A stretch of 64,000 bases of DNA from the NCBI RefSeq assembly GCF_947179165.1, contig NC_077245.1, forward strand, positions 38,681,286 through 38,745,285, given 5' to 3'. A program made the translations under genes and the position numbers. Origin of the DNA: Solanum dulcamara (taxonomy: Eukaryota; Streptophyta; Magnoliopsida; Solanales; Solanaceae). The notes beneath the pieces were generated by a model. That model was not told the DNA's origin. It saw only the letters and a program-made list of their open reading frames with translations, and ran no database searches. Shown piece after piece: positions 14,301-26,300 of this stretch; positions within the stretch are counted from its first letter, which is position 1; each line of letters starts with the position of its first letter.

Positions 14301-17300
14301 GAACTACAAGGCAAAGTGAAAGCCAAGAAGGTTGCCTATACAGAGTGGTTGGAGTGTGTGGACAACTTTTGAACGTGTGTATATTGAGTTATGGGAAAAA
14401 GGTGGGGATAAGAGATTGTATAGTCTTGCCAAAGCGAGAGAGAGAAAAACACGTGATCTGGATCTAGTAAAGTGCATCAAGGACGAGGAGGGTGAAGTGT
14501 TAGTGGATGAGATATCTATCAAACAAAGGTGACAAACTTACTTCCACAGACTCCTAAATGAAAAAGGAGACAGAGACATTGTACTGGGTGATTTGGCGTA
14601 CTCTCATAGTCTTCGAGACTTTGGGTACTGCAGGTGTTTTAAGGTTGAGTAGGTTAGGCGTGCTATTAGTAGGATGAGAAGGGGAAGAGCGACCAGGCCC
14701 GATGAGATTCCGGTAGACTTTTGGAAGAGCACTGACAAGGCAGGTTTGGAGTGTTTAACTAAGTTGTTTAATGTTATTTTAAGGACTGCTAAGATGCCTG
14801 ATGAATGGAGGTGGAGTACTATGGTTCTATTGTACACGAACAAGGGTGATATCCAAAACTGTAATAATTACAAGGGTATCAAACTACTAAGCCATACTAT
14901 GAAGATTTAGGAGAGAGTGGTGGAGATGTGGGTGAGGAGAGGAGTGTCAATCTCAGAGAACTAGTTCGAATTCATGGCGGGATGGTCGACTATTGAAGCA
15001 ATCCATCTTATGCGGAGACTGGTGGAGAAATTTAGAGAAAGAAAAAGGGATCTCTATATGGTGTTCATTGACCTTGAAAAGGCTTATGACAAAGTTCCGA
15101 GTGATGTTCTCTAGAGGTGTTTGGAGGCTAAAGGTGTCCCGATGGTGTATATTAGGTCGATAAAAGGGCATGTCTGCTGGAGCCAAGACTTGGGTTAGGA
15201 CGGTGGGAGGTGACTTAGAACATTTTCCTGTTGAGGTGAGACTACACCAGGGATCGGTGCTGAGCCCTTTTCTTTTTGCCTTGGTGATAGATGAGCTGAC
15301 ACGGTCTATTCAGGAAGCGGGTCCATGGTGTATGCTATTTGCCGATGATATAGTTTTGATTGATGAGAATCGGGATAGAGTTAATAATAGGTTGGAGGTT
15401 TGGAGACAAACGCTGGAGTCCAAAGGGTTCAAATTGAGCAAGACCAGGACTAAAACAAAATACTTGGAGTGCAAATTTAGTGTTGCGATGGATGAAGAGG
15501 GCAGGGAAGTGAGGCTTGCCACCCAACCTATCCCCAAGAAAGAAAGCTTTAAATATCTTGAATCCATCATCTAGAGTAGTGGGGACATCGATGATGATGT
15601 CACGCACCACATTGGGGCAGCATGGTTGAAATGGAGGCTAGCCTCTAGAGTCCTGTGTGATAAGAAGGTACCTGTCACGACCAAACCCCATAAGCCGCGA
15701 TGGGTGCCCGAATTGGACACGCACATGTACCCCTGCCAACTATAAGTAAATTCGTGTCCTGCTCGACTCGTAGTGTACAAACAGGTAAGAAACCATACCA
15801 GCCGACAAGGTTGTCATAACATATAGGGTCGTTCCGTAATACATACACATGCTAGCCGACATGGCTGTTACGACTTTGGGAACGCCCAAATCATAAGTCA
15901 TATGAGCATAATTGTACATACATACACATACCATCCATACCACCCACATAGATATCCACAAACCTCTAAGAGTAAGAACAGTAACATAAGACGGGACATG
16001 GCCCCCGCCGTACCCGTGAACAAAAGGAATATATACATCAAAGTTTAGTACCCAAAATTAGGCTCCAGCACAATGGAGCACCTCTGGACCACTGAGTGGG
16101 ACTCCTATGCTGGCGGATCTCCAAATTGTGTATCTGTACCTGCGGGCATGAACACAGCCCCCCGAGGAAAGGGGGTCAGTACGACATATGTACTGAGTAT
16201 GTAAAACATAACATAACATATCCAAAAGCATATCTGAAACAGAAGTAGGGGATAAAATATCATAAGGAAGTTACAATTACCGTGGGGGTGCAGGGGACAA
16301 GTATAAAATTTAACAGAGTACTGTACCTGCACCTTACTAAGTAAGGTCATGTATATCATTATCACGTACCGTATCCGGCCCGCTTGGGGACCCGACGTTA
16401 CAAATGCATCATTTTATCATCGTAGGCATATGCATACTATTAGCGCTGTGGGACGTATAGCCCGATCCATATAGATATGATAGGTTAGTGCCGAGGAACG
16501 TCCGGCCCGATCCCTACACATAATATGTTAGTGCCGAGGAGCGTTCGACCCGATCCATATATATAATACGTTAGTGTCGAGGAACGTACGGCCCGATCCT
16601 TATACATATAACACGTTAGTGCCGAGGAATGTACGGCCCGATCCCTATACATATAATAATGCATATATGTGCACATAAAACTTGGTAGCATAACAAACGT
16701 TCCCGAATATCATCATAAGATGTGTCAAAGAGTCTCTAGGTATAAGAGTTTACACATCCAATCATTACTCAGCCAATAGAAGGGTCGAGGAATAGGAGTT
16801 TCACCACTTTAAGAATCCTAACCTCAAGAAGTGAGTACAAGTCATGATTTATACCTGAAACCTATAAATGGGATCACCTCTAACTCATACCATATATTGC
16901 TTCACTTACATCCTACTGTTTCAAAAGAAGAAAGGGATAGGTTTCACGTGTACTACTTTTTGTCAGGTTTCTACTTACAAGTCCATAACTCAACTATCGC
17001 AGGAGTTCTAATATCGAGAAGTGAATAAGATTGACGAACCATACTCAGGGTTCTATGAATGGAATTATTCCCACATTACATACACAATCCACTTAAGACT
17101 GAGATATGCCAACAGAAAAGAAAGATAGACTTTACGTACTCCTCACTTCCTAACGTATGGATGGCTTGAGAGGTCCTAGTTCAATTACTGTAAGAGTGCT
17201 TTCATTAAGAAGTAAATAAGGGTCGTGAATTACGCTTGGCATTTATGAGTAGATTTACCCTCAGGCTCATATCATTCACTACTTAACTTGAAAACATGCC

Positions 17301-20300
17301 AAAAGAAGAGAAAGAATAGGCTTTACATACATTACCTTTTATCATATAAAAAAAACCTTAAAAATGAAATAACATGACTATTACAGGAGTTCCACCATCA
17401 TGAAGTGGATAAGAATTATGAACTGTACTCGGAGCTTTACGAATGGAATAACTCCCAATTTCACATACATAATACTTACATCCAAGACATGCCAAAAGAG
17501 AAGAAAGGGTAGCTTCACATGCCTTTTACGGACTTCTATTAATCGCGTTCACGTCGTCGTCCTCCAAACCTATTTAACATGGAAGCAATAGGAATATCAA
17601 CCACCTTAGACTTTTCCAGCATCTTATATTACCTACGAGTATTCACAACATTCATTTCCTCGCTCGCCTTCTCGACTAGTTCCTTAACTAGTTAAGGCGT
17701 TAACGGAAATCGGACAACATCTCCCCTATAATGTGCCTTATCCGAATTTCCAATTACAATCCTCATACCTACAACCAACCAACAACAACAACCTGCAGCA
17801 TATGTTTAAGCAATTCATATCAACAATATACAATATAAACTCCAAACAACTCGCTCGAAATTACACAACCAAAATAGGGTTTCTAGTTTCAATTTTGTAA
17901 AACCTTTAACCGTACGAAGCGGGGGGTCGTGTGGCTTCAACCAGCAGCTTCCTCACCTATTTTAGAACACTTTTAGGCCCTGCAACACATCACCACACAC
18001 CTGCAGCCACACCCCACAAGCACAACACCTTGCTTCGACTACAATTTAACTATAGCGACTCTAATTTGGTTTGTTTCGAACGTCAAGCATATTTATGGAA
18101 TTTACATATTTCCAGCCACTACACAACGTATAATACACTTCATAACCACACCATAAACTCCAAATTGAAAGAAAAACCCTTACCTTAACCTAAACTCATC
18201 AAACTCGCCAAAACTATCAAAACGTGAATTCTGGACAGCCTACTGTCTTGTATTGTCGCTTAGTTTCGAAGGGGTAATTGAGGGAAACAAGATTTGTGGC
18301 CTCAATGAAAGTTATAGACATGTGTCTTAGGTTCGCATACAATTTCGAATCACCCCTACAGCAATTTAGTACAAAAAGATATGCCCAAAATACCAACAGC
18401 AGTCCGTGTAGGATTTTCAAAACAAAATCTGGAAAGCACCTCCCCTATACTTCATCACCCTTTTTCGAGCAGAGAAAAGCAAAACTGAGTTTTAGAGGCT
18501 AAATTAAAGTTATAGACCTATGAAATAGCTTTCCAAAACATCTTGAATCACTCGAAACGAAGCTTTACACAAGGAGTTATACTAGTATTACTAATAGCAG
18601 TCCCATTTAAAACCGGGTTTGTTAACAAGAACAAAAACCTCCTCGTCGTCCCAACGATAAATTTTATGTTGTTAAACACCGTTGCTTAACTGAAGAATAC
18701 CTTAGACACTTAAGCTACAGAATGAAATCGGAGGACTTACCTCAAAGCCATGGCTGCCGTAGCTCGTTCCTCAATGTTTCTCATCTTTTTTCTAAGTGTA
18801 AAAAGGATGGAAAATGAAGGCTTAGTCATAAGACTAAGTATATATAACCTTCCCTAGGATGTGACACGTGGCATCCCCTAGGGGTGACACATGGCAGTCC
18901 CCCTAGGGTGCCACCTCACGCATGCAACCAATCATACGCTGCCACGTGGCAGTGTGGGTCCACCCCAAGTAGGTGGGTCACCTACTTAGCCCAAGTAGGT
19001 GTGTCACCTACTTGTCACCTGCTTGCTTCATTTTTGTGAGTTCGTAATCTCGTCTCACTTCAAGAGCCTACGTATTTCTTGCTACTTAAGCTCGACGTGT
19101 GCTCCAGGAGCTTAATTATGCAAGACGTCCAAATCGGTAGCTTATGCAAGTAGGTCGAGTCCTACGACTCATTACTTAGCTTCCAACTCTTTCCAACTTC
19201 TTCTAACCCTATTTCCAATCTTCTCTATTATGGAGTATCTCATTCTCCTTTCCTTAGAGTTATTTGATAGCGTTGTAACTAATCGGGGTCACATGGCAAC
19301 TCTTAAGAAGTTTAAGAAGGCTTTCCGAAGTTCAGAAGTATGGGGCATAACAGTACCGCCTAAACTTAAAGGTAAGTTCTACAGAATGTTTGTTAGACCA
19401 GCGTTGTTATATGGAGTGGAGTGCTGGCCAGTAAAGAATTCTCATGTTCAGAAGATGTATGTTGCGGAGATGAGGATGCTGAGATGGATGTGTGGACACA
19501 CTAGGAGTAATAAGATCAGGAATGAGATTATTCGAGAGAAGGTGAGAGTGGCATCCGTGGTCCACAAGTTGAGAGAAGTGAGACTAAGATGGTTTGGGTA
19601 TGTGTAGAGGAGGGGTGTCGACGTCCCAGTTAGGAGGTGCGAGCGATTGGATTTGGAGGCTATGCGGAGGGGTAGGGGTAGATCGAAAAAGTATTGGAGA
19701 GAGCTGATTAGACAAGATATGGCGGTACTTCATATCACCGAGGACATGACCTTAGATAGAAAAGATTGAAGGCCGCGGATTAGGGTAGAAAGCTAGTAGG
19801 GATAGAATGGTGTCTTACCGTGTGTATGTTTAGGGCGGTTGTAGGTCTAGGCGTGCCTTTATAGTTGTGTTGCTATTGACTTTGATTATTGCAGTACTTT
19901 GCTATAATTATTGTTCTTGTCTTGTAAATTTTGCATTGCATTTTATTTTTATTTTTATTTTTATTTTTACTTTTTATTTATTTATTCATTTTTTATTTTT
20001 TATTTTTTTCTTTATGCTATATATATTGTTTTTTTCTCTTGTATTTGGAACTGTGACTTTTGAGCCGAGGGTTTTTCGAAAACAACTTCTCTATCTTAAT
20101 GAGGTGGTGGTAAGGTCTGTGTATATCCTACCCTCCCCAGACCCCACTTGTGGGACTGGGTTGTTGGTTCGCTTGCAAGGCCAGCATGTGTCGTCTCCAG
20201 CACTGTTAAGAATCTTCTAGCAAGAGTTTAAATAGAACACTGCATCTGTCTGCCTAGTCCATATGGAAGTATCTGGTACCTTTTCTTCCAAGACCACCTT

Positions 20301-23300
20301 CTTGGGATCATCTAAAACAAAGGAATTTCCCAATCAAAACAATCTTTATGAAAATTAAGCCATAGTTGATTCCCCATCAATCCAAGACTAAAGCACCAAT
20401 ATTTGAAATGGTCATAAAGATCACGATATTGAGTCATTAGTGGAGCATGTCCAATCTGAATGTCTTGCCAGAACCTTGTACATGAAGCATGCCCACCTTG
20501 ATTGTTGTATTAATACCTAAAGGAAACTAAAGGCAGCATATGTGTCCATAAGCTCAAACCATGGAAAAATTAATTGGGCCCATAAACCAAAGAGATTGTG
20601 CTCCATATTTATCCGATATTATCCTTCTCCAAAAAGTCCTTTTCCGCATCTTCAAAGCCACTTCATAAGTAGATTTTCGGGTGATTTCAAGTTTCGAATG
20701 CCAAGCCACCCTCTTTCTTTAATTCTTCTTGACCTTACCCACTTCAGCAGTGAAAGGGCCTTTTCTCTTTCTTGCCTCCCCATAAAAAAGTTTCACCGAA
20801 TTCTGCCCTTGTTTTTTCTCACACTGACTGGCATGGGAAGTAGTGCCACAAGGTATATAGGAAGCGAATCCAGAACACTGTACCTGTCTCCCAAAGATAA
20901 GTATCATCTTTTTCACATAGCTAGTCTCTTTTCACATTGTTCTTCTATTTTTTTGCCACACTTGTTCTGCCTTGTACCTAGTCCCCAAAGGAATTCCTTG
21001 ATATTTTGGTAGGGAGATCCCAAATATCACAACCCAGCTCCCCAAGTAATTTTTTTGATAAAAGTAATGAATTTTTTCTTATGTGTAGGCATAACAAGCT
21101 GCCCGCATACCAGAAGTATACCCAAAGTAGAAAACCTACAAAATAAATATCGTTTTCTGCTAATGATATCAATCTTCTATACATAAAGAAACATCATGGG
21201 TGCACCAATTGGAAATAAGTGATAAGAGACTATTCCTCACGTGAACAAAATTCAACTTTGCACCCTTAAAAGCCTTTTCTTTCTCTTTAAACGACCCACG
21301 TAAGTGCTAGTGGTGCCACATTCCATGCCTTGTGGCATCACTCAAGTTACCCCTAATTATATTGCTGTTTTGTGCCCTCCCGTAAGACAATGCCCCTCTT
21401 GTACTGAAAGAGCTAGAAGTGTGATTGGAAGTGTAGCTCGCTTAAAGAATTTGCTACTTGACACTGGAATTATTATCGTTAATAGATCCATTTATTATGT
21501 TGGCTGTATTTGATAACTAGTTAGAGAATGTCATCCATACACATGTTCTGAACCAGAAATGCACCAAGGAGATTAGATCTTGTATTTGAAGTTTGCCAGT
21601 CAGCATGTTTTTTTTTTTTTTGGTCAACATGCTTCCTTTCATGTTTTAGAATGTGATGTGGTAGAGGTCACAAACACACCTAAGTGCTGTATAATGCAGT
21701 CTGATAATACAATGCCCCTTATGGACTGGAGGGCAGGATTAGAAGTGTGTTTGAAAGTGTAATTAGCTTGAAATTGTTTGAAACCAAATTTCTTATTGTT
21801 TATTAGTCATATTATTTTGTAGGTGTAATTTGATGATTAGTCAGATATTGTCGTGTGTACACTTCTGATTCTGAACTTGGAATACACCAAGGAAAAATCT
21901 TTTATTTGAAGATTAGCTTGTCAGCAAGTTGGTTCATCCTGGATTACTTAGCATGTAAAAAATTCTCTCTCAAGTTTTTGTTGTGCTGAAGATCTAAAAG
22001 TTTACCCGGTTATTCTATATATTTTATGGGTCACGTTGCTAAAAAAATAGCTAAGTTTTTTCTGCAAAATTATCCTGTATCCAAGGTTGTTGGCCTCTCG
22101 GGGGGGGGGGGGGGTAAAAAGTAATATTATTAGAGGAATATGAAATGTTTAAAATTTCATCATATTTTGCTGCTAATATTCTTTCAGTACGCACTGTAAT
22201 ACAATCCATTCTTCACTTTGTCAGAATTACCATTTTTATCTTTTGCTAACCGTTTTACAGAACAATGTGAATACGTCAGAATGATCTTTCGTTGTCGAAA
22301 GGATATTCTTTAGTTCCTCTTTTTTGCATTGCTTGTGTTTTAACTATCTTTTAATTTGATTTTGGGATTTTCTTATGTAAAAACCACACATTCCATATCT
22401 CTCTGTGGCTGTCTCCATTTCCTTTTTCTTCTTTCTGATAAATAATTGTTGTGATCTAGTGTTAGGAGTTTGAAATCTAACTTTCTTTTTTATATTCAGC
22501 TTCAGTAATCGTAACTTGCTATTTTGTAGTTCTCGCAATCTGGGATTTTCGTGCTGCTTTTGCGTTTGGCCCAAGGGCTGTACTTGGAGAAAACCAGTGA
22601 AATCGTTATGACTCTTGGATTGCTCAGCCGGCTTGTGACTTTCAACATGGTAATCCACACGGAATAAATTTTTCCTTTGCATGGTGATTTTGATATAGCT
22701 ATTGCAACCGCCAAATCTAAGCGATTAGAGTTGGTCCTTCGTGTCAGTGCATCCATGTAAATACATTTGCACTGATTTATAGTTGATTTAGTGTGGCTGA
22801 TGATGGGTGATACATTTGTATCCATTTGCACTGGTGGGTGCAGATGATGTTTGCTATGCTACTTCTGAAATCTTAGCTCTCTTAGTGATTCCCTTTTCTG
22901 CTGTCCAGATTTTACTATGATTAATATGGTCCTTTGTCAACTGCAGTAAGGGCTGCAGTAATGACTGCTCTTGTTCTTTAAGAGCTCTTTTGGAAGTATA
23001 CCTTGTAGTTGGATTTGGGTATAATTGAATGTAAATTACACAATTTTGGATTGTTTTGATTGGCGTAATTACATGGTCTGCATGGGATAGGATGTAAGTA
23101 AGGGGAGTAATTACACTCTCCAATTCTCAAGAGGAGTTAAGAGTTACTGGTAATTCCCAGGTGATTTTTCAAATTCTCTTTTATTCTAGTCTTTCAAACA
23201 TATTACTCCCTCTCTTCCAATTTATGTGATATAGTTTGAAGGCATGTAGTTTAAGAAAGAAATGAAGACATTTGGAACTTGTGTAAAATATGCCATAACA

Positions 23301-26300
23301 TTTGTGTGGCTATAGCCTTTAACATGCCATGATATTGTGGTTATAAAAGATTATCATAAGGGTATACATTGTTTCTAAATTTCTTTTTGACATAGGTGAC
23401 TAGTTCTATTTCTGTAACACAAGTACATGGGTTGTACTGAAACCATATTTACAAAAGATCTCAAAAATCTAATGTCCTATCCCCATAATGAGTCTAAGAC
23501 ATCAATGATAGATACAATATCACTAGAGTATATCTGGTTACACCAAAAACATAAACGATAAAGACAGTATCATTAGAGTATATCTGGTTACACCAAAAAC
23601 ATAAAAGTCAAAAATACAATTCATTTTGGCTTGTGGTATAGTATTCTCCATATTCTCAAAAACTCTTAAGGTTCCTCTCCTTCCATATTGTCCACCATAT
23701 AGTTGCAGGTATGATTCTCCAGTTGTTCCTGTTCTTAGCCTGTACTCCTGCTTCTTCCCAATTATGTAATATGTTAGAATACGAATAGGTGTATACAATC
23801 CTATTTAGAATAGGAATAGGAATAGGATAGTAATATGAATAAAAATAGTAAATAGTATCCTACTTGGTAAATGATGTATTGTAGTGTCTGTAAATAGGGC
23901 GTCAACGTAATAATGTAGATACACAATTCAATAATATTTTTCTTTTATATTTCTCACATGGTATCAGGGCCTCTACGATCTAGATAGATAATCAAAGAGC
24001 TTCTGCTGCCGGCCGACAGTTATTACCTATATATGTCGCTCGTTTGGCCAATGATTATGTTAGCAAAAGTTGGGTCACCGTGTATCTTTTTGGTAACTAT
24101 TTTCTCATTTCTAATTTGTGTAGCACTGTGCCCTCTTTTCGGTGACTACCTTTTATATTCGATTTGCGCAACACCATGCCATCTTTTCGGTGACTACTTT
24201 TTTCATATCCTATTTGTGTAGCACTGCATCATCTTTCTGGTGACTACTTTCTCATATCCAATTTGCATAGCACCGTGCATCTTTTCGGTGACTACTTTCT
24301 CATATCTGATTTGTGTAGCATCGTGCATCTCTTTGGACTACTTCTCATAGTTAATTTGAGTAGTACCGTAGATTTTCGAACTACTTTCTCATATCTAAGT
24401 TGCATAGCACTGTGTGTCTTTTCGGTGACTCGCCAGGTTTGATTTGCGTTTGCGTAGTTCTATTTGTCTTTCTGGTGACTCCTCAAATTTGATTTGCATA
24501 GGGTCGTTCCATTATTCCCACCCTACCCATATAATTTTCTTTCTTTGTAGGGTCGTGCCATCATTCCAACCCTATCCATATAATTTTATTTCTCAGATTG
24601 TGACCACTTTCAACCATCAAATCTAGTAATTCGGCGCATGAACATGTTTCGGCTAGGGACTTTCTTTTTTAAGGTCTACTAATCCCTTGATTTCGAGATG
24701 ATCCATATATTTTATATATGATTTCGAGCACTTTATGTTTCAGATTTACTTTTGTCAAAAAAGAAGAAGGTATACTCAGATATTTGGGCTGGTGGGATAG
24801 ATTACAATGATATTTTCTCTCCCGCGGCTAAAATAGGATATGTCCGCCTTTTTCTATCTATGGTTGTTGTTCTCCATTGGTCTTTTTAATCTATTGAACA
24901 TTAAGAATGTTTTTCTCCACAATGATCTCGAGGAAGAAGTCTATATGGAGCAACCAACCTGATTTTGTTGCTCAGAGGGAGTCTAGTAGCCTTGTATGTC
25001 GATTGTGTAAGTCACTCTATGGTCTGAAACAATCTTCTCAAGGTTGGTTTGGGAAGTTCAACACTATACTGCAATTCAAGAATTTATCACTCTGTCTTTT
25101 ATCGACATTAATCATTATGCATCAAATCTAGTATATCATGAGAAGACCAAGCACATTGAGATTGACTGGCATTATACATCAACTATAGTATTCATGAAAA
25201 GACTAAGTACATTGAGATTGACTATCAATTTTGTGAAGTCGAGTGATCAACTTGCAGATGTCTCATCAAGCCCCTCATCGTTCCTCGTATTAATTACATT
25301 TTTAACAAGCTAGGTATATAGGACTTGTATGCTCTAGCTTTAGATGGAGTGTTAGAATAGGAATATGTATACACAATCCTACTTAGAATAGGAATAGGAA
25401 TAAGAATAAGAATAGTAATAGGAATAGAAATAGTAAATAGTATTCTACTTGGTAAATGATTGTATTGTAGTGTCTATAAATAGGGTGTCAATGTAATAAT
25501 GTGGATACACAATTCAATAATATTTTTCTCCTATATTTCTCACATAATGCTTTTGTGCTTTTCTCAGGAATGGACCTTATATGTTTTTGAGACTTGGGAA
25601 TAATCTCCACAGTTGACTTATGACCTTGCAATATATAAATAGATGGGCAACTGTTTCTGCAGTTTCCCACAGAAAAAACATCTGGAACATAAAGGGATCC
25701 CCCTCTTCATCAAGTTATCTTGTGTCAGCACAACTTCCTTAGCCAATAACCAAACAAAAGCAAGCTACTTTGTGTGGGATTTTGGCTTTCCAAATGTGTT
25801 TCCAAGGCCATTGGAGTATCTGCTGGTTTAGTTGGTTAATCTTCCTATAGGCTGCATTACTTTAGAAGTCCCGTTACTATTTCACTGCCACTGTAGTATG
25901 TCTTATCCTGCCTTCAAACCACTAAATTTGTCAATGGTGCTGAAGAATTCTGCTACTCTTGGTATCTCCCAATCATTGAAGTGTCGCCTGAACACAAAAT
26001 TCCACCCTTGAGGTGTCCACAATTCTGCTATTGTTCTCTGTTGATGTAAAACTAAGTTGTAAATATTTGGGAATAGTGTCTCCATGTTGCCTGCGTCATG
26101 CCAATCATCCTTCCAGAATGCAGTTTAACTCCATTTGCCACTTTGATTATGGTGTTAACTTTTCATTCGTTCCACAAAATTCTTATAGATTTCCATAAGC
26201 TAACACCATAAGGAGTAGTGACTCATTTGTCATCCAGTTATCATTCTCCACATATTTAGCTTTGATGACTGTGCCCAATAGATTTTGATTTTCATTTGAA

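Larger units (their letters stand above)
15673..19352. mobile_element. Solo LTR, 3,680 bp, Ty3/gypsy-type, TSD GTACC
   Basis: Starts TGTCACGACCAAACC and ends GGGGCATAACA (TG...CA), flanked by GTACC at 15668-15672 and 19353-19357. Deleting the insert plus one TSD copy restores the LINE frame ([10 protein letters not shown]). No gag or pol frames lie inside, so this is one LTR left by LTR-LTR recombination. The great length and TGTCACGACC start are typical of Tekay/Del-type chromoviruses of Solanaceae; the lineage is inferred. A TATA-like TATATAA lies at 18840-18846. Confidence 0.85.
13334..20165 (+). mobile_element. Nearly full-length RTE-type LINE, split by a solo LTR
   Basis: Endonuclease plus reverse transcriptase LINE. 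13334-14070 encodes an AP-like endonuclease with its key blocks present: [46 protein letters not shown]. The usual MRVGSWNIG start is damaged (ATG to TTG, W to stop). The reverse transcriptase follows with many stops and frameshifts ([47 protein letters not shown]). At 15672 it breaks inside ...CDKKVP and resumes at 19353 with [20 protein letters not shown]. The 3' tail GAGCCGAGGGT...GACTGGGTTGTTGG ends near 20165. Not functional. Confidence 0.88.

Noticed and set aside
13388..14467. 359-codon ORF as a host endonuclease gene
   Set aside because: It is the AP-like endonuclease domain of the RTE LINE, continuing into reverse transcriptase and the LINE tail.
16440..16660. Regularly spaced repeats considered as a CRISPR array
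   Set aside because: The units are contiguous 43-45-bp tandem repeats within a plant LTR; there are no unique spacers and no cas genes.
15740..18502. Short ORFs within the solo LTR
   Set aside because: No similarity to gag, pol or host proteins and no coding character; long LTRs often contain chance frames.
20542..21012. 156-codon + strand ORF
   Set aside because: Its reverse strand reads as L1 reverse transcriptase; the + frame is a shadow.
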